Assembly: GCA_900767585.1 (NCBI GenBank) | Contig: CAAFZP010000133.1 | Coordinates: 1-5,636, forward strand | DNA: 5,636 bases | Direction: 5' to 3' | From: Lachnospiraceae bacterium | Lineage (GTDB): Bacteria > Bacillota > Clostridia > Lachnospirales > Lachnospiraceae | Shown here: in pieces, positions 1 through 5,530 of the stretch | Layout: each line of letters opens with the position of its first letter | How positions within the stretch are numbered: position 1 is the first letter of the stretch | Notes under the pieces: generated by a model | The model's input: the letters and a program-made list of their open reading frames with translations, nothing else | What the model was told of the DNA's origin: nothing | Databases searched by the model: none | Made by a program: the position numbers and the translations under genes

Positions 1-90
1 CGAATCAATTGATAACTTTCAGAAAACTCTATCGGCAGACATCGCAGGATCGTCAAATCAAACATTTTCTTCGAAAAATCATTTTTTGTA
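1..90. other. Left-edge stretch with no supported gene
   Basis: This short AT-rich stretch precedes the toxin-antitoxin promoter. One plus frame closes with TGA TAA at 10-15, which could be the tail of a gene lying to the left, but only three codons are visible. A minus-strand reading starts at ATG 63-65 and runs off the left edge (MFDLTILRCLPIEF...). It has only a weak purine-rich leader and resembles no family I know. Nothing here is firm enough to call a gene. Confidence 0.4.
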
Positions 91-125
91 TTGCAATTTG
101 CGACACAAAGTGGTATACTATATAC
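91..125 (+). promoter_or_regulatory. Sigma-A-type promoter of the toxin-antitoxin operon with possible operator
   Basis: A -35 box TTGCAA (91-96) is separated by exactly 17 bases from a -10 box TATACT (114-119). The -10 is preceded by TGG, making it an extended -10. Transcription would start near 126, about 26 bases before the antitoxin ATG. The -10 box overlaps a small inverted repeat, GTATA (113-117) and TATAC (121-125) with a 3-base centre. Antitoxins of the RelB/DinJ type repress their own operons through ribbon-helix-helix binding to such palindromes, so this is a reasonable operator candidate. The repeat is short and AT-rich, so the operator part is tentative. Confidence 0.6.
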
Positions 126-151
126 AGATCCATTCGAAGGAGGTAATCATT

Positions 152-448
152 ATGGCTACAAAAACAGCAAATGTTACGGCAAGAGTCAATCCTGAAATCA
201 AAGAACAGGCGGAAGCCGTACTTGACAGGATCGGTATTCCCGTATCGGTGCTGATCGATACGCTGTATCGACAGATCATTATGACCGGCGGAATCCCGTA
301 TTCTATTTCCATGCCCAAGATGACAACACTGGAAGGCATGACTCCGGAACAGTTTGATGCGATCATGCAAAAGGGATATGATGAAGCCAGATCAGGGATC
401 GGACTTTCTGTGGAAGATGCATTCAAGAAGATCCGTGAGAGCATTTAA
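152..448 (+). CDS. Type II antitoxin, DinJ/RelB family
   Basis: This 98-residue protein is the likely antitoxin that neutralises the toxin encoded 2 bases downstream and represses the shared promoter. Residues 5-50 (TANVTARVNPEIKEQAEAVL, then GIPVSVLIDTLYRQI) match the DinJ/RelB ribbon-helix-helix: a short strand, the helix carrying the KEQAE signature, then the IP-x-S-x-x-I turn and second helix. Residues 63-98 (MTPEQFDAIMQKGYDEA, then SVEDAFKKI) match the C-terminal toxin-wrapping segment of the family. Length is normal. The ATG at 152 is chosen because AAGGAGG (137-143) lies 8 bases upstream. The frame is open further upstream to the window edge, but that part covers the promoter and is not protein-like. 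Family assignment is strong; the specific target is not known. Confidence 0.93.
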   Translation: MATKTANVTARVNPEIKEQAEAVLDRIGIPVSVLIDTLYRQIIMTGGIPYSISMPKMTTLEGMTPEQFDAIMQKGYDEARSGIGLSVEDAFKKIRESI

Positions 449-450
449 GG

Positions 451-780
451 ATGAAATATACAGTGAAGTTGACTCCGCACGCTATCGCCGAAATCAGTGA
501 AACGATAGCGTACATATCGCATGTCTTATTGGTTCCGGACACGGCAAGAGCGTGGGCAGATCACTTGCAGTCTGAAATATCCGGGCTGGACACCTTGCCG
601 GAAAGGTATCCTCAAGTGGAAAGAGAACCGTGGCACAGGCTCGGAATTCGAAAAATGCCCGTGAAAAACTTTATCGTTTACTATTATGTGGATCAGGAAA
701 ACAAGACGGTATGGATCACGGCAACGGTTTATGCAAAACGAGACCAGCTCAACGCTTTGAAAAATATGCCGCTTTCATAA
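451..780 (+). CDS. Type II toxin, RelE/ParE superfamily
   Basis: This 109-residue protein has the RelE/ParE toxin pattern: an N-terminal strand (KYTVKLTPHA), two helices with a conserved AIAEISETIAYI segment (11-22), a middle LDTLPERYP motif (46-54), then the GIRKMPVKNFIVYYYVD strand pair (65-81) and a closing VYAKRDQ (93-99). Arg67, the tyrosines at 77-79 and Arg97 are candidate functional residues by analogy with the fold. RelE-type members cleave mRNA on the ribosome and ParE-type members poison gyrase; sequence alone does not decide which applies here. Its ATG follows the antitoxin stop by 2 bases. The Shine-Dalgarno is weak (GAGAG at 437-441, or AAGG abutting the ATG), consistent with coupled and lower expression than the antitoxin. 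The frame is intact. Confidence 0.92.
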   Translation: MKYTVKLTPHAIAEISETIAYISHVLLVPDTARAWADHLQSEISGLDTLPERYPQVEREPWHRLGIRKMPVKNFIVYYYVDQENKTVWITATVYAKRDQLNALKNMPLS

Positions 781-785
781 TCCGG

Positions 786-826
786 CAAACAGCATCCGCT
801 ACTTTTTGCGGATGCTGTTTGTTCTT
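786..826 (+). terminator. Intrinsic terminator of the toxin-antitoxin operon
   Basis: A perfect 14-bp stem (786-799 with 808-821, arms starting CAAACAGCATCCGC) encloses an 8-base loop and is followed by a short T-rich run (TTCTT). It begins 5 bases after the toxin stop codon. Read from the other side the stem has no following T-run, so it is a good terminator for the rightward operon and at best a weak one for the leftward operon that ends at 834. Confidence 0.8.
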
Positions 827-833
827 ATATCCC

Positions 834-992
834 TCACCCGGCAATGACCATGTCTGCACCGGTCAGCTTTTTATAATATGCCTTTGCACGAGTATATTCG
901 TTTTTGCTGATCTCGCCCGAGTTCAGCAGAGAGCGGAGGATCGTCACGATTCGGAAGTAGTTTGCGTTTTGCTTCGTTTTTTCTGCGATCAT
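834..992 (-). CDS. Small SHOCT-like protein, 52 residues, last gene of the leftward operon
   Basis: The predicted protein begins MIAEKTKQNANYF and ends KKLTGADMVIAG. Its centre, LLNSGEISKNEYTRAKAYY (22-40), has the pattern of SHOCT-type short helical modules (L-x-x-G-x-I-x-x-x-E-Y-x-x-x-K). I know closely similar small proteins as recurrent companions in Clostridia mobile elements, but their role is not established. The start is well supported: the upstream helicase stop TGA and this ATG are separated by one base, and GGAGG (999-1003) lies 6 bases upstream inside the last helicase codons. Translation is therefore almost certainly coupled to the helicase. There is no signal peptide or membrane segment; it is a basic, helical cytoplasmic protein, perhaps an oligomerising or DNA/protein-binding accessory. 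The function is not known. Confidence 0.75.
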   Translation of the reverse strand: MIAEKTKQNANYFRIVTILRSLLNSGEISKNEYTRAKAYYKKLTGADMVIAG

Positions 993-993
993 G

Positions 994-3255
994 TCAAACC
1001 TCCGAGAAGTATTCCTTCGGCTTCACAGCCCGCATAAATACCTCGATTTCGTCAATCGATGATACGCTCGGGTACTTCTGCAAAACTTTCGCAACCCGAG
1101 TACCGTGTTCGCCCGTGGCGGCACGGCTGTCGAGAACGGATACGAGTCCCGTATCGTCCTCGGAACGGATCAAACGCCCCACACCTTGGCGGAGTTTAAT
1201 CAGCATTTCCGGCACGGCATATCTGCGAATAAAGTCTCGTACATTTTCACTTTCAGCCTTCTTCTGTTCCATGACTGCACTTCTTCTCGGAAATGGGAGT
1301 TTGACAATGATGACGGATGAGAGTGTGTCTCCGATGCAGTCAACGCCTTCCCACATGGAACCGGAAGCAAAGAGAACTCCGTTCCGGCTTTTCTTGAAGT
1401 CCTGAATAGCAGTTCGGTTACTTCTTGTCATGCAGAAGAGATCGAATGCCGAAAGCCTGTCCTTTGTCTGCTCGTATACGGCATTCAGAACTTTATACGA
1501 GGTAAAGAGAACCGCTGTGTGTCCGTTGGTCGCATACACAAGTTTTACAACCTGCTCTGCAATCGCATGGATATATTCCGGATTGTCCATATCGGGGTAA
1601 GGCATTCCTTGGGGAATGTAAAGCCGTGTATGGTTGGCATAATCGAACGGAGACTGTGTGGAAGATGCGGAAACCAATCGGCTCGGGAGTCTGTCGATTC
1701 CGTTTTCTTTCATGAAGAAGGAGAAGTCCGTACCGTCGCTCATAGTGCCGGAAGTCAGAACATGACTGCAATCCTTATTCCAGACTCGGTCGTGAAGCAC
1801 TGCACCGATATTCTTCGGGGAGCAGCAAAGAGACAACACGCCGTTTTCGTCTGCTTCGGTCCAGACATTGAGATTGTTGGTACGTCTGAATGCCTTGAGA
1901 CCCCCTTTCAGCAGTCTCCCGGGGTTGTCCAGCTTACATTTGGCTTCAATGGCGACGACAAGTTGTCTCATACTTTCAATCACAGTTCCGCACTCTTGAC
2001 TGATGATCATCAGGGTGCTTTGATCGTCATCGTGGTCATCTCTGCAATATTCGTTTCGTAAGCCGGCAAACAGCTCGGCATTGAGCGTTAATAGCCGATT
2101 TAGCATTTCATGATAGAATGCGTGAGAGCCACTTGTTTTGCAGTGAACCGAAACGGATTTTACAAATGCCGGAACATCTTTTTCGCAAAGCCGATTTCCG
2201 AATACTTCGATAGCGGCTTCCTTGAATTTATGTGCTTCATCCACAATGACATAATCGGAGGAAAGAAGCATACCGCCGGGCATTTCCATTTCGGAGCGCA
2301 GTCTTTGAGAGGTCAAGTACAGATTGTGGTTCGTGACCTGAAAGTCAATGCCCTCGGCTTCCTTTGCCATACTGACATACCACAGATACCTGCATTCTTT
2401 TGCATATTTGCAGCCTTTGCAGGGGATCTTGACACAAATCCGTTCCTTTAGTGAAGGACGCATTTTGATACGGTCAAGGTCGAATGCCTGTCTTTCAAAG
2501 TTCAATCTTTCAAAGGCATCGATCAGTTTGCCGTATTTTTCGGGGGTACGCTTGATGGATGTCATGAAATCTTCAAATCTCTGTTTACAGAAATAATGTT
2601 CTTTTCCCTTGCGGAGAATCGCATTCAGCGGTTTATCGATGATCCGATAGTCCATCAGACACTTCGACAACTTCGGAATCTCTCTTTCGACAAGTGCAGT
2701 CTGCAATTCGATATTGGATGTTGTGACCGTTATCGGCTTGGATGGACCGTCTGAATTCAGTTTTCGTGCAACCAATGCCGCAACGAGGAAAGCCAGCGTT
2801 TTTCCCGTCCCGACCTCCGCCTCATTGATAGAGACAAGGTCGTGCGTCAATCCTCTGTACATCTGTTTTGCCAATCGGATCTGTTCTTCCCGAATCGCAT
2901 ATCCGTAGTTCGGTAAAACCACCCGAAAAACCGAATCGATTACCGCAATCGGATCTGCATCCATCGGATCTATGTGCCTTTTGCTTCCGGTGTATTTGAT
3001 GGATTGAAAAATGTGCGGAATCAATGCCTTGAAAGATTCTTCCCGGATCGGACAGCCTTTTTTTCTTCTGCACAGTTCCGAACCATATCCGGTTTCCATG
3101 TCAAGTACGATATAGTGTAGTTCCTTCGTTATTTCGCAGTGATAAACCAAAAAGCGGTTTTCAAAGGTGAAATCGTATCTCGCACCCGGATAGGCTTTAT
3201 GTTCATCGATGTATCTGTTCAGTACATCTCTGTCGTTATATGTGATCTCAAACAT
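994..3255 (-). CDS. DinG/XPD-type (Rad3-related) superfamily 2 DNA helicase with iron-sulfur cluster
   Basis: This 753-residue protein is a predicted ATP-dependent 5'-to-3' DNA helicase. In order: a Q-motif-like YAIREEQIRLA (119-129); Walker A EVGTGKT (147-153); Cys223 followed by Cys274, 279, 282 and 288, which match the four-cysteine 4Fe-4S layout of DinG/XPD helicases with one cysteine to spare; the DEAH box (339-342) within YVIVDEAHKF; motif III-like LTSGTMSDG (500-508); AVLFTSY (581-587); motif V-like GSMWEGVD (632-639); and motif VI QGVGRLIR (690-697). All core motifs look intact. The first 110 or so residues are not the DinG exonuclease domain and I do not recognise them. The ATG at 3255 has AAAGGAG (3262-3268) 6 bases upstream. 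The gene lies 27 bases after the second ParB-like gene. Members resolve R-loops, D-loops or G-quadruplexes; the role here is probably element replication, repair or transfer (inference). Chromosomal DinG identity is not implied. Confidence 0.92.
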   Translation of the reverse strand: MFEITYNDRDVLNRYIDEHKAYPGARYDFTFENRFLVYHCEITKELHYIVLDMETGYGSELCRRKKGCPIREESFKALIPHIFQSIKYTGSKRHIDPMDADPIAVIDSVFRVVLPNYGYAIREEQIRLAKQMYRGLTHDLVSINEAEVGTGKTLAFLVAALVARKLNSDGPSKPITVTTSNIELQTALVEREIPKLSKCLMDYRIIDKPLNAILRKGKEHYFCKQRFEDFMTSIKRTPEKYGKLIDAFERLNFERQAFDLDRIKMRPSLKERICVKIPCKGCKYAKECRYLWYVSMAKEAEGIDFQVTNHNLYLTSQRLRSEMEMPGGMLLSSDYVIVDEAHKFKEAAIEVFGNRLCEKDVPAFVKSVSVHCKTSGSHAFYHEMLNRLLTLNAELFAGLRNEYCRDDHDDDQSTLMIISQECGTVIESMRQLVVAIEAKCKLDNPGRLLKGGLKAFRRTNNLNVWTEADENGVLSLCCSPKNIGAVLHDRVWNKDCSHVLTSGTMSDGTDFSFFMKENGIDRLPSRLVSASSTQSPFDYANHTRLYIPQGMPYPDMDNPEYIHAIAEQVVKLVYATNGHTAVLFTSYKVLNAVYEQTKDRLSAFDLFCMTRSNRTAIQDFKKSRNGVLFASGSMWEGVDCIGDTLSSVIIVKLPFPRRSAVMEQKKAESENVRDFIRRYAVPEMLIKLRQGVGRLIRSEDDTGLVSVLDSRAATGEHGTRVAKVLQKYPSVSSIDEIEVFMRAVKPKEYFSEV

Positions 3256-3282
3256 TGTTTGCTCCTTTTCTCAGGCGATTTG

Positions 3283-4086
3283 TCAAAACAGGATTGGCAG
3301 GTAGTCTTCCTTGCGCTCGATGCCTTTGTTATAGATTTCGTAGATCTGATGAATGAAACGCTTGCGACCTGTAAGTGTGAGGTCAAGTTTTCCGCTGTTC
3401 AAAATCTCCTGCGGAGTATGCTTTTTCAGCTGTTCAACGAGAAGAGAACGAACATATTTGTCTCTGTAGAGATCGATGAACCCGAGTACCCCCTCAAGCA
3501 TGTCCGCACGGAGCGAGATGGACACGCCATCCCATGCTTCGAGAATGATCTTCAAACCGTCCGTAAACGATGCCGAGCCAATCCTGTCAAAAATCTTCAG
3601 TGCAGTATTGATGCAACCGAGACGATAGTCGCCGAACTTAGTACACTTCTCGATAATGACTCCGCCTTTCTGTGCCGCACGTTTGAATGCGACCGCACGC
3701 TTATTCCTTGACATGACATAGGCATTGAGTGTAACCGCAGGGGATGGCTTGGAAGCAATGCCTGTCTGATTGGCGAACAGAAAAGCCTCGTCTTCGAGCG
3801 TCTGCTCATAATACACTTTACAGCGTATCATCAAGTCCTTTCCTTTGTTGATAGCTTTTCTTGCCGCAATGGTGTGTTGACCGTCAAAGCAGTTGTAGTG
3901 TCCGTCACGATAGCTCAGCTTCGGCTCGTTTGCGATGCGTTCATCGAAATTGGCTACGATCTCCGCAATGCGATTTTTTTCTTTTCTGCTTCTCTGATAC
4001 CCCTGGGGGCTGTTCGGGATGTTGATGTCTTTGGTGTTGATGGACATCATGCGGTAATCGGTTTTGGATATTACTTGTCTTTCCAT
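3283..4086 (-). CDS. ParB/Srx-fold protein, possibly DUF6551-like
   Basis: This 267-residue protein carries the ParB-box-like signature YNCFDGQHTIAARKA (64-78) after a PQGYQRSRKEKNRIAEIVANF segment (27-47) typical of ParB-like N-terminal domains that begin by naming a recognised residue and then list positions. DGQH replaces the GERR of chromosomal ParB, as in phage and plasmid ParB-like proteins. After the segment FLFANQTGIASKPSPA (102-117) the remainder is helical and ends without a recognisable helix-turn-helix. The fold could bind or hydrolyse a nucleotide (CTP in true ParB, ATP in Srx relatives) or be a nuclease; which is not visible. It resembles proteins annotated DUF6551, recalled from memory only. 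The ATG at 4086 lies 2 bases after the first ParB-like stop, with AGGAGAG (4092-4098) inside that gene, so translation is coupled. The two ParB-fold products may work as a pair. Confidence 0.8.
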   Translation of the reverse strand: MERQVISKTDYRMMSINTKDINIPNSPQGYQRSRKEKNRIAEIVANFDERIANEPKLSYRDGHYNCFDGQHTIAARKAINKGKDLMIRCKVYYEQTLEDEAFLFANQTGIASKPSPAVTLNAYVMSRNKRAVAFKRAAQKGGVIIEKCTKFGDYRLGCINTALKIFDRIGSASFTDGLKIILEAWDGVSISLRADMLEGVLGFIDLYRDKYVRSLLVEQLKKHTPQEILNSGKLDLTLTGRKRFIHQIYEIYNKGIERKEDYLPILF

Positions 4087-4088
4087 TT

Positions 4089-5003
4089 TTACTCTCCTGT
4101 TTTTTCAATAATATAATCTTTCACTTGTTTCAGAATTGCTTTTGTCCGTCTCTGGAACTCCTCGTCTTCAAGGAGTTTCGGGAAATGAACAAAAAGGTTG
4201 TCCACGGTGTCTATGAAGTTTTCGGCTTCACCCTGCATCGTTTCCAGAATGCTGTTTTCATCGACTGTCGGAGTAGAATACTTTTCGACCGTGATTTGCG
4301 GATCGGTTATTTCGATTTCAAATTGCGATAAACCGGATTTCCTTGCCTTGCTTTTTCCTCTTGCATTCGTCAGGACAAGGAGCCGTTTGGATGCTCGGTA
4401 TCGTTCTTGCGTCGGTAGGCGAGCAATTTGTGCAACTTCCTGCATGGGTGGTGTGATATGCTTGCTCAGAATCTTTTCCCGAATACCGGGAAAGGCATTT
4501 TCAGCCGCATCGACACCTTTTGAAAAGTCAAGATTTCTGCTTACCTTGGTTGGGGATACACCATACTTTCTTGCTATACATTCTCTTGTCCTTTCACCGT
4601 TGTTCTCATTTTGAGAACAACGGTGAAACCTCCCGTCAATGCGGGTTTGACGACTTGCTACCGCTTTATGAGACTGCATATCTGCGTCATATCTTTTTCC
4701 GATGATATAGGCTCTTTGCACTTCATTCAATTCCCGTCGTGAAACCTGGTTTTCACAGATAAAAGCAATCGCATCATAGCGACTGTCAAAAGCAATGCTT
4801 TCGATTTTTGCTTCGATCTCGGGGTGGCGTTTCAAAATCCGATACCGGTTATGTCCGTCCACAATGGTATGATTCCAGACGAGAATCGGATTGTAGATTT
4901 TGCCGGAGGATAGGATGTTTTCCTCAAGCTGTTCGAACTCATCCTGAGACAGAGGAGGAATACACGCCACAAACTCCGGATCAATGATCAGTTCGATATT
5001 CAT
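4089..5003 (-). CDS. ParB-like DNA-binding protein with helix-turn-helix, first gene of the leftward operon
   Basis: This 304-residue protein has a ParB/Srx-type N-terminal domain: LSQDEFEQLEENILSSGK (18-35), then NPILVWNHTIVDGHNRYRIL (38-57), where DGHNR stands for the GERR box of canonical ParB. The segment ENQVSRRELNEVQRAYIIGK (84-103) is the usual next block in phage and conjugative-element ParB-like proteins. A helix-turn-helix follows at about 137-160 (IARKYGVSPTKVSRNLDF). The C-terminal third is variable, with a helical end (264-304) that could mediate dimerisation. The start at 5003 is chosen over an upstream GTG at 5078 because AAGAGG (5009-5014) sits 5 bases upstream of the ATG, and the GTG falls inside a hairpin. 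Residues 126-138, in the linker before the helix-turn-helix, are encoded by a perfect 17-bp inverted repeat. Likely a site-specific DNA-binding partition or regulatory protein; its site is unknown. Confidence 0.85.
   Translation of the reverse strand: MNIELIIDPEFVACIPPLSQDEFEQLEENILSSGKIYNPILVWNHTIVDGHNRYRILKRHPEIEAKIESIAFDSRYDAIAFICENQVSRRELNEVQRAYIIGKRYDADMQSHKAVASRQTRIDGRFHRCSQNENNGERTRECIARKYGVSPTKVSRNLDFSKGVDAAENAFPGIREKILSKHITPPMQEVAQIARLPTQERYRASKRLLVLTNARGKSKARKSGLSQFEIEITDPQITVEKYSTPTVDENSILETMQGEAENFIDTVDNLFVHFPKLLEDEEFQRRTKAILKQVKDYIIEKTGE
4592..4628. repeat. Perfect 17-bp inverted repeat inside the first ParB-like gene
   Basis: Arms 4592-4608 (TTTCACCGTTGTTCTCA) and 4612-4628 are exact reverse complements around a 3-base TTT centre. 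They encode residues 126-138 (FHRCSQNENNGER) of the linker between the ParB domain and the helix-turn-helix. The repeat could form a strong hairpin in mRNA or a cruciform in DNA. There is no T-run on either side that would make it a terminator. The outer arm ends, TTTCAC and GTGAAA, equal the core of the chromosomal parS half-sites, but separated by 25 bases rather than adjacent, so a binding-site role is only a guess. Confidence 0.85.
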
Positions 5004-5034
5004 TTTTACCTCTTGTGTGAGTCGGGTTTGTTTT

Positions 5035-5096
5035 TTTGACAGCAGAATGGTATGCAGGAGGGACTTGCCCTCCTGCACAGTAGTTCTGCTGTCAAA
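5035..5096. repeat. Two-tier hairpin in the leader of the leftward operon
   Basis: An outer 13-bp perfect stem (5035-5047 with 5084-5096, arm TTTGACAGCAGAA) encloses an inner 10-bp stem (5053-5062 with 5068-5077, arm TGCAGGAGGG) with a 5-base loop. A 5/6-base internal loop lies between the two tiers. The structure ends 21 bases before the ribosome binding site of the first ParB-like gene. On the minus strand it is followed by A7, not T, so it is not an intrinsic terminator of leftward transcription, and rightward it is followed by mixed sequence. It could be an mRNA stability or regulatory element, the 3' domain of the upstream structured RNA, or a protein-binding DNA palindrome. Confidence 0.85.
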
Positions 5097-5530
5097 TGTG
5101 AATTTGTCAGTAGTCCCACCGTATTTGTTTCAGCCCCCGGCAGGGGAATTAACACGCCCCAAAGGAGTGTCAATTCATAGGGGGAATGTAGAGTACCCGG
5201 CAGCATGATTTTTCTGTGGCGATTTACACAGAAACCGGGATCACATATAAGTTAACCGACATAAATTCCAGTCGGAAACCCTATATCTCGCCTACACAAT
5301 TGCGAGCTGCGCCGAACGCAGGAGTATCATTGTTCACCCAAATCCCTGTCATCGCCCTGCCGTGCAATGCTGAATACTGCACGGGGCAGCACACGGTTGA
5401 TCGCTCGCTCGACTTTCTCTCTGCTCTTTATCAACAGAGAAAAGGGAGGTCATGGCGGCCGTGCCTGCCGGCTTGCCCTTTCGGGCAGGATCGGGAGTTC
5501 CCTCGGCATTCCATCTATTCAATTGTCAAG
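5035..5530 (-). ncRNA. Candidate large structured RNA or elaborate 5' leader upstream of the ParB-like operon
   Basis: Nearly the whole stretch folds into local hairpins. From the RNA 5' side (plus coordinates): 5504-5508/5466-5470 enclosing 5483-5487/5474-5478, whose minus-strand loop is GAAA; 5435-5443/5415-5423; 5378-5384/5360-5366; 5317-5321/5307-5311 directly abutting 5302-5306/5287-5291; 5271-5275/5256-5260; 5235-5239/5196-5200 enclosing an 8-bp stem 5227-5234/5211-5218; 5167-5175/5147-5155 abutting 5143-5146/5134-5137; and the two-tier hairpin at 5035-5096. Two stems have a G-U pair only when read on the minus strand. No open frame here has a ribosome site or protein-like sequence. Its ends and promoter are not determined, and transcription may begin beyond 5530. 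I do not recognise a named RNA class. A double-stranded or transfer origin is the main alternative. Confidence 0.5.

Noticed and set aside
1..65. Minus-strand reading MFDLTILRCLPIEF... starting at 65 and running off the left edge
   Set aside because: Only 21-22 residues visible, weak ribosome site, no recognisable family; could be chance.
64..88. AT-rich hairpin plus T-run that might terminate a gene to the left
   Set aside because: The stem is about 6 bp, nearly all A-T, with a bulge; too weak to support.
1519..2061. Plus-strand open frames opposite the helicase
   Set aside because: Shadows of the helicase reading frame; the helicase motifs are unambiguous on the minus strand.
4739..4756. 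Second GTGAAA/TTTCAC inverted pair in the first ParB-like gene, resembling outward-facing parS half-sites
   Set aside because: It encodes the conserved ENQVSRR block of the family, so the bases are explained by protein constraint; orientation and spacing do not fit parS.
5053..5077. Intrinsic terminator reading of the inner GC-rich hairpin
   Set aside because: No T-run follows on either strand; leftward it is followed by the outer arm and then A7.
5004..5078. Upstream GTG start extending the first ParB-like protein by 25 residues
   Set aside because: The extension is encoded by the two-tier hairpin, has no ribosome site, and the ATG at 5003 has a well-placed AAGAGG.
5006..5206. Minus-strand open frame of 66 codons before the first ParB-like gene
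   Set aside because: No ribosome site before its ATG and it is made up of hairpin arms.
5035..5530. Group I or group II intron, RNase P RNA or tmRNA
   Set aside because: I could not find a group II domain V, a group I core order, or the hallmark conserved segments of RNase P RNA or tmRNA.
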